This document shows, piece by piece, positions 7,458 through 15,954 of a DNA stretch of 26,831 nt (its first letter is position 1; every line of letters begins with the position of its first letter). The position numbers and the translations under genes were made by a program. Origin of the DNA: JAGORY01 sp964517585 (GTDB lineage: Bacteria; Patescibacteriota; Gracilibacteria; Peribacterales; Peribacteraceae); NCBI GenBank assembly GCA_964517585.1, contig CAZFCB010000018.1, positions 1-26,831 on the forward strand, written 5' to 3'. Below the pieces are notes generated by a model. That model searched no databases. It was not told the origin of the DNA and saw only the letters and a program-made list of their open reading frames with translations.

Positions 7458-7765
7458 TCTCGATACGCACGCTCGAAGCGTGCTACTTGAAGTGACACAG
7501 TTTGATACCTACGCTCGAAGCGTNNNNNNNNNNNNNNNNNNNNNNNNNNNNNNNNNNNNNNNNNNNNNNNNNNNNNNNNNNNNNNNNNNNNNNNNNNNNN
7601 NNNNNNNNNNNNNNNNNNNNNNNGTGCTACTTGAAGTGACACAGTTTGATACCTACGCTCGAAGCGTGCTACTTGAAGTGACACAGTTTGATACCTACGC
7701 TCGAAGCGTGCTACTTGAAGCACGTGTGTCAGTTCGAGTAGCCGAGCCAGCGAGGCGTATCGAGA
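7458..7765. repeat. 42-bp tandem repeat array with flanking 11-bp inverted repeats
   Basis: The unit begins GTGCTACTTGAAGTGACACA and ends TACGCTCGAAGC. Full copies are at 7480-7521, 7624-7665 and 7666-7707; partial copies begin at 7522 and 7708. Array and gap are bracketed by TCTCGATACGC (7458-7468) and GCGTATCGAGA (7755-7765). The right flank, with GAGTAGCCGAG...GCGTATCGAGA, resembles the dispersed TCTCGATACGC-type repeats of other bacteria. The unit contains small hairpins (ACGCT/AGCGT). Its length is a multiple of three, so spurious open frames cross it. Confidence 0.85.
7524..7623. other. Assembly gap (100 N)
   Basis: Exactly 100 unknown bases inside the 42-bp array. The distance between units on either side (102 nt) is not a multiple of 42, so 100 is a placeholder and the true copy number is unknown. 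Confidence 0.98.
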
Positions 7766-7785
7766 ACGGGAATAACGTATATACC

Positions 7786-7812
7786 AAAAACCCCCTCCGG
7801 TTAGAGAGGGGG
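7786..7812 (-). terminator. Intrinsic terminator of the SLH protein gene
   Basis: On the minus strand CCCCCTC (7812-7806) and GAGGGGG (7797-7791) form a 7-bp G/C-rich stem around an 8-nt loop, followed by five T residues (7790-7786). It lies ~45 nt after the stop codon of the SLH gene. Confidence 0.85.
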
Positions 7813-7855
7813 CTTAGGTCCGATAGCTTAGGAAAGCCTACCGACTGTAAACGAA

Positions 7856-10800
7856 CTAGCCGTTGTAGCTTGTTCCATTAACAGTTGTGTCTGGATACTC
7901 AACCCAGTGGAAGAGTGTCGGAGACGCAGCATTGTCTTTATCAAGCCAGTCGATGTGGCTCTGACCAGACGTCGTTCCGTACACGGTGTACTTAGGATTG
8001 TCCGTGTAGGACTGGAGCGATACCTGGAGAGTCGACGTCGAGCTGTTGCTGACCTTGCCGCTCTGGACATCGGCGCGAAGAACGAACGTGGTGTCCGTAC
8101 CTGGGTCGATTTCCGTAAGAACGGAGCTGGCCTGCAATCCGCGACAGTCAACGAGCAAGGACGAGGAACCAGCCGTCTGGGTCACCGCACAAGCAGATGT
8201 GACTGTTGGGTTTGCGCTGTTGAACAACTTGAAGCTGCTGCCGTCAAGATCGACGTTCGTAGCGTTAACGTTGAAGATAACACCAGAGAGCGTCCACTTG
8301 TTCGTGCCGTTCTTCAGGTTGTCTGCAGCTGCCGTCGCGAACTTGAACTTACCAATTTCGCGTCCGATACCAGTTGGGATAGCGGTACCGTTAGCGTTTG
8401 GATCAGCGTTCGTGATCGACGTAACCTTTGATAGAACAACTTCGTTGAAAGCACCTCCGATTCTGACGTTGCCGCCAGCAGATGCAGAGGAAATTCCGAT
8501 GAATACCTCTCCTTCTGGAGTGCCGTCCGAGTCGTTAATACCAAGGTCATTGCTGGACAAGAGACCTCGAGCGCGAACAGAACCTGTGGAGGTGCTGCCC
8601 GTCTTGTTGAGGTCAAGGATGATGTCCGTGCCAGTGATGGCACCATCAACGTCCGTGCGCATGCGAGGACGGACCAAGATGTTCGTGTTTGAACCCTTTG
8701 GAACGATGAATTCCTGGTTCTTCATCTTGGCACACATGGAGTTGGAAGCAACAGCGTCAGTTCCACATCCTGCAACAGTTGCAGAAGCGAACGGAGATGT
8801 AGCACCAACTTTGTAGAGCTCGAGACGGTCGACGTTTGTGGCAATCAAGTTTGCCTGTGCACCGGATCCCGTGAAGACGAGGTCAGTGACATCGATGTCT
8901 TCGTACTCAGAGTGGAACTGCAGGCGGAGAATTTCGTCAGCAAGCGTGCCGCCGAGAAGCTGCCTGGAGCGTACAGGCGTCGAAGACTTGGTGACGTAAA
9001 GGTCACCCTGTGAACGAAGCGAGTACAACGTAGCAAACTGTGTGAATACCTGGACCTCAGCCGTAGCACCACCGTTCGTGAAGCTTCCGTTGGAAGCGAC
9101 AACCGCACCGAATGGATCTTTGGCCTGGATGCCAGAAAGGGATGTTCCATCGTTGACCTGTTCAGCCTGAATAAAGGTTGCACCTGTGTCGAAGCGAAGC
9201 GCAAGGACAGGGTTAGAACCAATCAATGAAGCTGAAATGTCACCGTGAATTTCGAAGACAATAGACTGCTGCTTCGGAATCACGTATCCACCGCCAGTCA
9301 TCTTATCGAAGCTGACCTGTCCAGACTGTGCAGCAACACCCTTCTGGAGAATGGTGTCAACAACACCGTCAGCATTCGTGTCGACCCAGACAGCGTAGTT
9401 CTGTCCGTTGACAAGACTGAAAGCATTCGCAGACTCGAAGATAAGATCAGTGATGAGAATGTCAGCAGCCTCAGAAGCGCGAGCTTCGAAGCGTAGGAGA
9501 CTGACGTTCTTGGCGTTCTCAACAGCCGTATCGGTCGCAGCCGTAGCCTTACCAGTAACGGTGAGACCAGCAGACTTGATCTCCTGCGTATTGCCGGTGA
9601 TCGTGCCACCTGGACGGTAGTCACCAATGCGATCATTGGTGGAAACACCCGTGATCTTCATGTTGTAGGCCGTGACTGTAGAAGCGAAGAATCCACCCAA
9701 CGTACAACCAACAGAGTTACCGACGAGGTCGTTACTTGTGTTGAGGGTGTGAGTTGCTTCTCCACAGATGTGGATGCGGAACCTGTCACCGTTTGCTGGA
9801 GCAGCAGCAACGCTGGTGCCCGAGTTATCGATGAAGTTCACGCGGAATTCGTATTTCTCTTTACCTTTGACGACGAAGTCATCAAAACGATAGACCTGAT
9901 ATGCACCCGTTCCCGTTCCATTCGTGGAACGAGCAGAGGCAGCACCAGCACTCGTCAAGCGAACACCGGATACGGTGCGGCCAGATGTCGTGTTGCGGAG
10001 CTCTACTTTCTCGAGAGCTTCGTTAACATCGTCAGCAGATGTCGGAGTGTTGCGGCCTTGGTTGAAGGCTGCTCCAGTCGACGTCGTACCTTGGACAAGG
10101 ATGAAGAGGTTCTCAACGTCTACGTCTTCACCTCCAGTCTCGAACCAAACATTCGCGAGGATCGCATTCTTGTCCTTACGCGTGTACTGCTGGGTTACAG
10201 GACCGTCGATCGAAATCGTAAACTGACCAGCGTCGACCGTGACGGTGGCTGGGAGCGTTGTGCTCTCAACAGGAAGACGGATAGCCGAGCCGTACAGCTG
10301 ACCATTGACGCCGTAACCGTAGAGAGAACCAACAGCGAAGATGTCGCCAGTCTCATCAAAGTGAATCTTGATGTTCTTGGCAGCACCACCCTTGATGTCA
10401 GCAACAAGGTTCATAGTGATTCTGTCGCCCTCAAGCACCGTGAATGGTGGGTCGAAGACGAGTGTAGCGAAGTCGCCAACAGTGCTGGCAACGGTCTTCG
10501 TGAGCACCGTACCGTCAGAGCGACGGAGAACGATGTTCGTGAAGTCGCCGTCAGAAGCCGTACCATCGTTCTCGATAGTCATCGAGTAGATAGTCTGATC
10601 TTCTGTGGAGTCGATATCGATCTCCCACTTACCAATGTTTGCTGCTTTGTCACCAACCTTGATGGTCGATGGCGTTACAGAGCGGTAAGCGATGGTGACA
10701 ACACCAGAAGAGACAGCTGCAATACGGAATGCCTTACCCTTCAATGGGAAGTTACCAGTGACAGACTTCGCATTGCTGGAGAAGTCCGTAGGTAGTTCAA

Positions 10801-12121
10801 CCGTGAGCGCGTGCTCAGAAGAAGTAGTAGCAGGAGAAATCAGGTCTCCAGCGATGTGGAGAGTGACTGTCTTACCTGCCATGATGACAAGTGGCTTTGT
10901 GAAGCGGATCGTAGCGGTGTACGACTGTGTGTCGATCGTGCGCTTGCGTGTAACGCGAGCACCGTCAACGAGAGCGTAGACACCAGAGAATTCGGCACTG
11001 TTACCGAAACCTTCGTGAAGAACCGTGAGGCTCTCAAGAATAACATCATCGGACGAAGCCGTGACATCAATTGAGGTGAAGACAATACCCTGAGCACCCT
11101 GTGGGACAGTGTCGCCAACTGGGTTCTTTGCAGAGAGCGTGGCTTCAAGAACTCCGTTACCAATAACGATCGTGGTGTAACCAGGGAACGTCGTGGAGTC
11201 GGAGAACTTCTTACCATCAGTCGTCATCATGTCGACAACAGTGAGGGTGTACGTTTTACCAGCATCCATGGCCGTAGCAAGCGTGAGCTCAACCGTGTCC
11301 TTGGATGTCAAAGTTACGGAGTCGATCATGAGCTCTGGTGAGCCTGTGACCGTGTAGTGGCTCTTGTCCTTCGCAGCCGTCTCATCGACGGAAACGTTGA
11401 ACTGAACCTCAACAACCGTTGCAGATGTTGCAATGGCTCTCTTAACCTTTGGTGTAGCGACAGAGACTGTTCCACAATCGGAACCGTATGTCATACCTTG
11501 GTCAACGCGGTGCAACATGACCACCATTTCTGCGCGGTTCATGTTGTCGCTTGGGCGGACGCGGCCCGTGGAATCGTCACCCTGGAGCACACAGTGATCG
11601 GCAGCCGTCTGGATGTCAGACGTGTACCACTGAGCAGAAGGGTTGTCGACGAACTGAGGAGCAGAACCAGACGACTCGAGCCCGAAAGCGCGAACGATGA
11701 TTGCTGCAGCTTCAGCGCGGTTGATGTTGGCAGCAGGACGAGCGTAGCAAGGGTGCTTGCCGAAGCAAGAACCATCACCGCGAACCCATCCTTCTTTGCC
11801 GGCCTCCTCAAAGTACTTGTAGTACCAGGTGCCGGTGGCTACATCGTCAAAGCTTGGCACAGCCGGAGCAGTGTTGATGACGCCGCCATTGAGCTCGACG
11901 ACGAGCTTAACGAATTCAGCGCGGTTGGCGTTGTCTTGGCCGCGGAATCGTGACTGTGTGCTGTCCAAGTAGCCGGCGTCCGTAAAGGCGCTAACGGCAT
12001 CCTCGTACCACACACCCGCTGGGACATCGGAGTACGCAGCAACAGCTGTCGCGACTTGCGAGAGCATGATTGCAGCTGCCGAGACACCAGCGAACATTTT
12101 CTTCAAACGAGAAATGTCCAT
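7856..12121 (-). CDS. Giant secreted SLH-domain (S-layer-type) protein
   Basis: A 1421-residue exported protein. The chosen ATG (12121) gives MDISRLKKMFAGVSAAAIML followed by small residues to VAAYSDV, a good signal peptide; an upstream TTG start would bury it. Three SLH domains follow (about residues 30-205), each with the W-Y core and a final NRAE motif: DNANRAEF, ANINRAEA, DNMNRAEM. An Ig-like domain comes next (about 230-320; AKDKSHYTVTG, GKTYTLTVVD). The remaining ~1100 residues are Gly/Ala/Thr/Ser-rich, beta-type, with repeated motifs such as ADILITDLIFES and DIDVTDLVFTGS; I cannot assign them to named families. SLH domains usually bind pyruvylated cell-wall polymers, so a structural surface-array role is likely. 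No SD. It has its own terminator. Confidence 0.9.
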   Translation of the reverse strand: MDISRLKKMFAGVSAAAIMLSQVATAVAAYSDVPAGVWYEDAVSAFTDAGYLDSTQSRFRGQDNANRAEFVKLVVELNGGVINTAPAVPSFDDVATGTWYYKYFEEAGKEGWVRGDGSCFGKHPCYARPAANINRAEAAAIIVRAFGLESSGSAPQFVDNPSAQWYTSDIQTAADHCVLQGDDSTGRVRPSDNMNRAEMVVMLHRVDQGMTYGSDCGTVSVATPKVKRAIATSATVVEVQFNVSVDETAAKDKSHYTVTGSPELMIDSVTLTSKDTVELTLATAMDAGKTYTLTVVDMMTTDGKKFSDSTTFPGYTTIVIGNGVLEATLSAKNPVGDTVPQGAQGIVFTSIDVTASSDDVILESLTVLHEGFGNSAEFSGVYALVDGARVTRKRTIDTQSYTATIRFTKPLVIMAGKTVTLHIAGDLISPATTSSEHALTVELPTDFSSNAKSVTGNFPLKGKAFRIAAVSSGVVTIAYRSVTPSTIKVGDKAANIGKWEIDIDSTEDQTIYSMTIENDGTASDGDFTNIVLRRSDGTVLTKTVASTVGDFATLVFDPPFTVLEGDRITMNLVADIKGGAAKNIKIHFDETGDIFAVGSLYGYGVNGQLYGSAIRLPVESTTLPATVTVDAGQFTISIDGPVTQQYTRKDKNAILANVWFETGGEDVDVENLFILVQGTTSTGAAFNQGRNTPTSADDVNEALEKVELRNTTSGRTVSGVRLTSAGAASARSTNGTGTGAYQVYRFDDFVVKGKEKYEFRVNFIDNSGTSVAAAPANGDRFRIHICGEATHTLNTSNDLVGNSVGCTLGGFFASTVTAYNMKITGVSTNDRIGDYRPGGTITGNTQEIKSAGLTVTGKATAATDTAVENAKNVSLLRFEARASEAADILITDLIFESANAFSLVNGQNYAVWVDTNADGVVDTILQKGVAAQSGQVSFDKMTGGGYVIPKQQSIVFEIHGDISASLIGSNPVLALRFDTGATFIQAEQVNDGTSLSGIQAKDPFGAVVASNGSFTNGGATAEVQVFTQFATLYSLRSQGDLYVTKSSTPVRSRQLLGGTLADEILRLQFHSEYEDIDVTDLVFTGSGAQANLIATNVDRLELYKVGATSPFASATVAGCGTDAVASNSMCAKMKNQEFIVPKGSNTNILVRPRMRTDVDGAITGTDIILDLNKTGSTSTGSVRARGLLSSNDLGINDSDGTPEGEVFIGISSASAGGNVRIGGAFNEVVLSKVTSITNADPNANGTAIPTGIGREIGKFKFATAAADNLKNGTNKWTLSGVIFNVNATNVDLDGSSFKLFNSANPTVTSACAVTQTAGSSSLLVDCRGLQASSVLTEIDPGTDTTFVLRADVQSGKVSNSSTSTLQVSLQSYTDNPKYTVYGTTSGQSHIDWLDKDNAASPTLFHWVEYPDTTVNGTSYNG

Positions 12122-13245
12122 ATAGATAAGGTGTAGGGAAGTGAAAAAAGAAATAAATGACAAAGTGAGCTGTGAAAGAAGTCACACCGCATACGCAAGC
12201 GTCGCAGTGTTAACCATCGTCGTATTAGGTGTCTTCCTGAAGGAAAACGTCTCCTTAATCATAAAGAGTGCATACGGATCGATGGCTTTCTTCTGTATCT
12301 TTTAGAAAATAGTACTGATGGAGGGCACGATGCTTTCTCCGCACGAGTGCAGAAGAATCATGTGTGAGCCCCGATGACCCATGATGGGTTTGGGGTGGCC
12401 GGTGTGACAATGAGCGTGCACGTAATCAGTGCCATTTCGGCGCGTCACGTTGTCGCCACAAGGACGAATACGATGACCTGATCGGGGAGATGTTACCGGC
12501 TTTGGCTTGCCTGACGCAAGAGACCGGACTCTTTCCCGTGCAACAGTGGAAACGCAGTCGATGGATTTTTGTTACAACGAAGAGGAATGCGGCTATGGGC
12601 TTACAAATGCCATAAACCTGCTTGTTTCTGCGGAAATACGATCACTGGGAGCAACTTTATTTGTTGCAGACAAAGTATGAATCGTATTGATCAATTATGG
12701 TATTCATTGTCTTCATATATTTGGTTCCGTGAACTATGCAGTCTCACAAGTAAGTCTTTCTTGTCATCTTGACGCGTTTTCTTTTCATTATTGATAGTAT
12801 TTGGCTTCTATAAGCCATTAGAAAGTACTTTTCGCTGACACACGAAAGCAAAGTATCCGTTTCTACAGCAGCATGGGAATATTTGTAGACATAGTCCCAA
12901 GTATTGTACGCAACAAAGTCAGGATAACCACGCACCAAAAGAAAGAGGTCAGTATGGAATCATTGGCACGTTTTCATGAATACACAAAGAATGACGGATA
13001 ATGATCCTACTCATTGTGCATCATTCAGAGAGCGGCGTGAAAGAGTAGCAATGATAATATAGTGCCTGCATACTCATCCAATTCAGACAAGCTATATAGT
13101 GTATAAACCTCGTGCGCAGTGACACGTCTTGAAGCGCGCTCCCGTTTTCTTCCTGTGACACCTCAGCTTTGTTGTATTGAGGAGCGCAAGCATACGCGAG
13201 TGTGTCTCAACGTATGACAGGTAAAGAAACAATGATCTGACGTTT
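12122..13245. other. Long non-coding stretch between the SLH gene and cysS
   Basis: The 1.1 kb lacks a convincing gene. The first ~230 bp must contain the SLH gene promoter and leader, but no clear sigma-70 pair could be chosen. 12358-12500 contains a decayed SLH repeat (separate entry). 12640-13245 is A/T-rich, with only short unconvincing open frames. No tRNA signature or strong terminator was found; cysS is followed only by a weak GAAAC/GTTTC hairpin. Confidence 0.55.
12358..12500 (-). pseudogene. Decayed SLH-domain fragment
   Basis: Read on the minus strand, one frame gives GHRIRPCGDNVTR and, after loss of two nucleotides, the next gives AEMALITCTLIV, ending at a TGA (12358-12360). Together these restore the hallmark end of an SLH repeat, (R)xRPxDNVTRAEM, very like RVRPSDNMNRAEM of the intact gene just downstream. 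The frameshift, missing start and missing remainder of the domain indicate a remnant of a duplicated SLH gene. The upstream limit is unclear. Confidence 0.5.
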
Positions 13246-14757
13246 CTACAATTTTTTTACAATCTGTTTTCCATCAGCATCGCGTACTTCGTATCCACAT
13301 TTTTTTATTTCCTCGCGCAATCGATCCGATTCTTTGAAGTCTTTCTGCAATCTCGCCTGTTCTCGTACCGAGATGAGCGCGATGACTTCCGCAGGGAGAT
13401 CTGAAGACACTGACTCGAAGCACCCAAATGTTTTCCGGACAGTTTCAAGAAAATCCCGCAGCTGCCGGACATCCTCTTTGTAGAGTGGCGCCTTCTTCAT
13501 GCGGAGCGCATAGTAGTGATGCATGAGTGTAAAGACAGATGCAAGTGCGGCAGGAGTATTGAGATCTGCATTCATCGCACGAGTAAACTCTTCCGCTGCA
13601 GAAATAATCGCAGCATCGGTTTCGCCATGCGGATGTGGTACTGCAGAAACCGAATCTGCTGCAAACGTTTCCATCCACTCAACAATTTTGAGTCGCACTT
13701 TGCGTGCGCTTTCGAGCCCCTTCAATGAGAACTTCATATTGGTTCTATAATGCACAGAGAGGAACTCATATCGAATATCGAGCGCAGAGAAGCCTTTTGC
13801 GATGATGTCAGGAATAAGTAACACATTGCCAAGGCTTTTAGACATCTTCTGACTCGCGTCGGGCGAGTCACCCTGAGCTTGTCGGAGGGTCTCTCGATTT
13901 GAAATTTCGATTCTTCGTTTGTGTAACCACATGCGAACGAAAGGCTTTTTCCCAGTCGAACATTCACTCTGTGCAATTTCACACTCATGGTGAGGGAAAA
14001 TATTGTCTTCACCGCCAGTATGAATATCGATCTCCGGACCGAGTAATGCAGAACTCATGGCCGAACATTCAATGTGCCAGCCAGGGAAACCATCGCCCCA
14101 TGGTGAAGGCCACCGAAGAACATGGTGCGCATTTTTTCCGACACACTTTTTCCAGAGAGCAAAGTCAGCAGGGTGACGCTTAGACTCGTCCACTGAAATT
14201 CTGGCTCCAGCATTAAGTTTATCGAGAGTATTGCCCGACAATTTTCCGTAGTCTGGGAATGTCTCAACGGAAAAATATATGCCATCTTCCGTCTCATATG
14301 CATTTCCTTTTTCTATAAGAGTCTTTGTGATTTCGATCATCTGCTCAACATACTCGGTGGCACGAGGGCGATGCTCAGGCTCTCTCATGTTGAGTGCCTT
14401 CTCGTCTGCGAGATACATATCAGTATATTTCCTTGCGATGGTGAGTGGATCGATAGGATCTCGCGGGTCAGTAGACTCGCTCTCCAGACGTGCCTGCTTC
14501 TCTATCTTGTCTTCACCGTCATCTTGGTCCGCCACCAAATGACCGACGTCCGTGATATTTTTGACGTGTGTGACGTTGTAGCCAGAAACTTCTAGCCATC
14601 TGCGAAGTAGATCAGCCATCAGGAACGACGAATAGTTTCCGATGTGCGGCCTACCGTACACAGTGGGCCCGCAGGTATACATCGTGACTTTCCCCTTCTC
14701 TAGTGGAACAAATTCCTGCTCTCGCTTGAGAAAGGTATTGTAGAGAGTAAGGGGCAC
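13246..14757 (-). CDS. cysS: Cysteinyl-tRNA synthetase
   Basis: Class I synthetase that charges tRNA-Cys in the cytoplasm. The 503-residue protein has the N-terminal TCGPTVYGRPHIGN (HIGH motif as HIGN, ~38-41), the zinc ligands expected from E. coli (Cys29, Cys231 in GWHIECSAMS, His256 and Glu260 in FPHHECE), and KMSKSLGN at 304-311. The C-terminal helical domain ends near KKCGYEVRDADGKQIVKKL. The start is GTG at 14757; no better ATG exists upstream. About 15 residues more than in E. coli separate the WLH motif from KMSKS, and this excess (around LRQAQGDS) coincides with a palindromic repeat. It lies 39 nt after fbaB on the same strand and may be cotranscribed. The start is preceded by a C/T-rich tract and no SD. 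Confidence 0.97.
   Translation of the reverse strand: MPLTLYNTFLKREQEFVPLEKGKVTMYTCGPTVYGRPHIGNYSSFLMADLLRRWLEVSGYNVTHVKNITDVGHLVADQDDGEDKIEKQARLESESTDPRDPIDPLTIARKYTDMYLADEKALNMREPEHRPRATEYVEQMIEITKTLIEKGNAYETEDGIYFSVETFPDYGKLSGNTLDKLNAGARISVDESKRHPADFALWKKCVGKNAHHVLRWPSPWGDGFPGWHIECSAMSSALLGPEIDIHTGGEDNIFPHHECEIAQSECSTGKKPFVRMWLHKRRIEISNRETLRQAQGDSPDASQKMSKSLGNVLLIPDIIAKGFSALDIRYEFLSVHYRTNMKFSLKGLESARKVRLKIVEWMETFAADSVSAVPHPHGETDAAIISAAEEFTRAMNADLNTPAALASVFTLMHHYYALRMKKAPLYKEDVRQLRDFLETVRKTFGCFESVSSDLPAEVIALISVREQARLQKDFKESDRLREEIKKCGYEVRDADGKQIVKKL
13855..13896 (-). repeat. Palindromic repeat inserted in frame in cysS
   Basis: The plus strand reads CACCCTGAGCTTGTCGGAGGGT within 13865-13892, with ACCCT/AGGGT arms. 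This is a shorter relative of the palindrome at 888-942. It is translated as about 14 residues containing LRQAQGDS, placed 3-4 residues before KMSKS. The E. coli enzyme has no equivalent residues. Confidence 0.65.
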
Positions 14758-14766
14758 AGAAGGGCA

Positions 14767-14785
14767 GGAGTAAGGAGTAAGGAGT
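14767..14785. repeat. Short heptad array upstream of cysS
   Basis: GGAGTAA, GGAGTAA, GGAGT: a 7-bp period between the fbaB stop and the cysS start. On the transcribed (minus) strand it gives a C/T-rich stretch of ACTCCTT units just before the GTG start. Confidence 0.6.
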
Positions 14786-14796
14786 TTCGTGCACCA

Positions 14797-15870
14797 CTAC
14801 GCGACAGTCACCTCTTTGCACAAATATACAGACTGAATAGCATTCAAGATCTCAATGCCGTCTTTCTTTGGCTTCTGAAAAGCTTTGCGACCCGAGATGA
14901 GCCCCATTCCTCCAGCGCGTTTATTGATGACAGCAGTCGCAACGGCGCCAGCGAGATCATTCTTGCCGGACTCGCCACCAGAATTGATGAGGCCAACTCG
15001 ACCCATGTAACAATTCGCAACTTGGTAACGACAGAGATCAACCGGGTGATCCGAAGAGAGTTCGGTGTACATGCGCTCGTCAAGTTTGCCGTACGAACTA
15101 TCACCTGAGTTGAGAGCCTTGAACCCCCCGTTATTCGTCGGCAGTTTCTGCTTAATGATATCGGCTTGGATAGTAACGCCTAGGTGGTTCGCCTGCGCCG
15201 TGAGGTCAGCTGCAGCGTGATAGTCTTTGCCATCAACTTTAAAGGAGCTATTACGCAAATAGCACCAAAGCACCGTGAACATCCCCAGTTTGTGAGCTTC
15301 TTCAAATGCTTTCGCAACTTCCACAATCTGACGACCGGAATTGTCTGAACCAAAGTAAATGGTAGCCCCGACGCCAAGCGCACCCATATTTTTTGCTTCC
15401 GTAACAGTACCAAACATAATTTGGTCAAATTTATTTGGATACGTCATGAGTTCGTTGTGGTTGATCTTCACGATGAAAGGAATCTTATCTGCATACGTCT
15501 TGCTCACCATGCCAAGAACGCCAAACGTGGACGCAACTGCATTGCAGCCTCCGTCGATGGCGAGCTTCACGATATTTTCAGGATCAAAGTAATCGGGATT
15601 CTTCGCAAAGCTTGCGCCCGCAGAGTGCTCAATGCCTTGGTCGACAGGAAGAATGGAAACGTATCCAGTCCCTGCAAGATTTCCTGTATCAAGCATCTGT
15701 TCCAAATTCTTCTGTACATCTTTGCTCCTGTCCGATTGAGACACGATGTCTTTCACGAAACTGCCGCGCGGAATGTGCAGTCGTTCTTTGCTAATTTTCG
15801 GTGCAGAGAATCCAAGAAGACTTTCGGATTGATCTCCGAGAACTGTCTTGATATCAGAAAAGCTGAGCAT
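14797..15870 (-). CDS. fbaB: Class I fructose-bisphosphate aldolase (FbaB/DhnA type)
   Basis: Interconverts fructose 1,6-bisphosphate with dihydroxyacetone phosphate and glyceraldehyde 3-phosphate via a Schiff base. The 357-residue protein is clearly close to E. coli FbaB throughout: LAGTGYVSILPVDQGIEHSA, VASTFGVLGMVS, PFIVKINHNE, GVGATIYFGS, TVLWCYLRNSSFK, ANCYMGR, GLINSGGESG, and AVINKRAGGMGLISGRKAF. The Schiff-base lysine should be the first Lys of ADIIKQK by homology. The ATG at 15870 (MLSFSDIKTVLGDQ) was chosen over one 33 nt upstream because an extended -10 lies between them. It lies downstream of yidC with its own promoter, and cysS follows after 39 nt. No SD. Confidence 0.97.
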   Translation of the reverse strand: MLSFSDIKTVLGDQSESLLGFSAPKISKERLHIPRGSFVKDIVSQSDRSKDVQKNLEQMLDTGNLAGTGYVSILPVDQGIEHSAGASFAKNPDYFDPENIVKLAIDGGCNAVASTFGVLGMVSKTYADKIPFIVKINHNELMTYPNKFDQIMFGTVTEAKNMGALGVGATIYFGSDNSGRQIVEVAKAFEEAHKLGMFTVLWCYLRNSSFKVDGKDYHAAADLTAQANHLGVTIQADIIKQKLPTNNGGFKALNSGDSSYGKLDERMYTELSSDHPVDLCRYQVANCYMGRVGLINSGGESGKNDLAGAVATAVINKRAGGMGLISGRKAFQKPKKDGIEILNAIQSVYLCKEVTVA

Positions 15871-15893
15871 GGGAGCGGGGGTGAAGTGACTGG

Positions 15894-15902
15894 ATTGTAT
15901 CA
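15894..15902 (-). promoter_or_regulatory. Extended -10 promoter of fbaB
   Basis: The minus strand reads TGATACAAT: TG, one base, then TACAAT (15899-15894). No good -35 is present, as expected for an extended -10 element. Transcription would start near 15887, giving a leader of about 17 nt. Confidence 0.5.
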
Positions 15903-15954
15903 TGAGTCAGCCACGGTGAAGAGCACCAATGGGCATCTCGAACGCTCAAGAAAC

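Noticed and set aside
7480..7720. Possible CRISPR array
   Set aside because: The 42-bp units are contiguous with no spacers between them, and no cas genes are nearby.
7370..7881. Open frames crossing the 42-bp array on both strands
   Set aside because: The 42-bp unit is a multiple of three and happens to lack stops, so frames stay open through repeats and Ns. There is no start context, and the frames overlap real gene ends.
12744..12938. Short open frame of about 64 codons in the cysS-SLH intergenic region
   Set aside because: A/T-rich, starts with GTG, no recognisable motif and no support from context.
13860..13900. Frameshift or sequencing error in cysS near KMSKS
   Set aside because: The frame is intact through the extra residues, and the sequence matches a palindromic repeat, so a true insertion explains it better.
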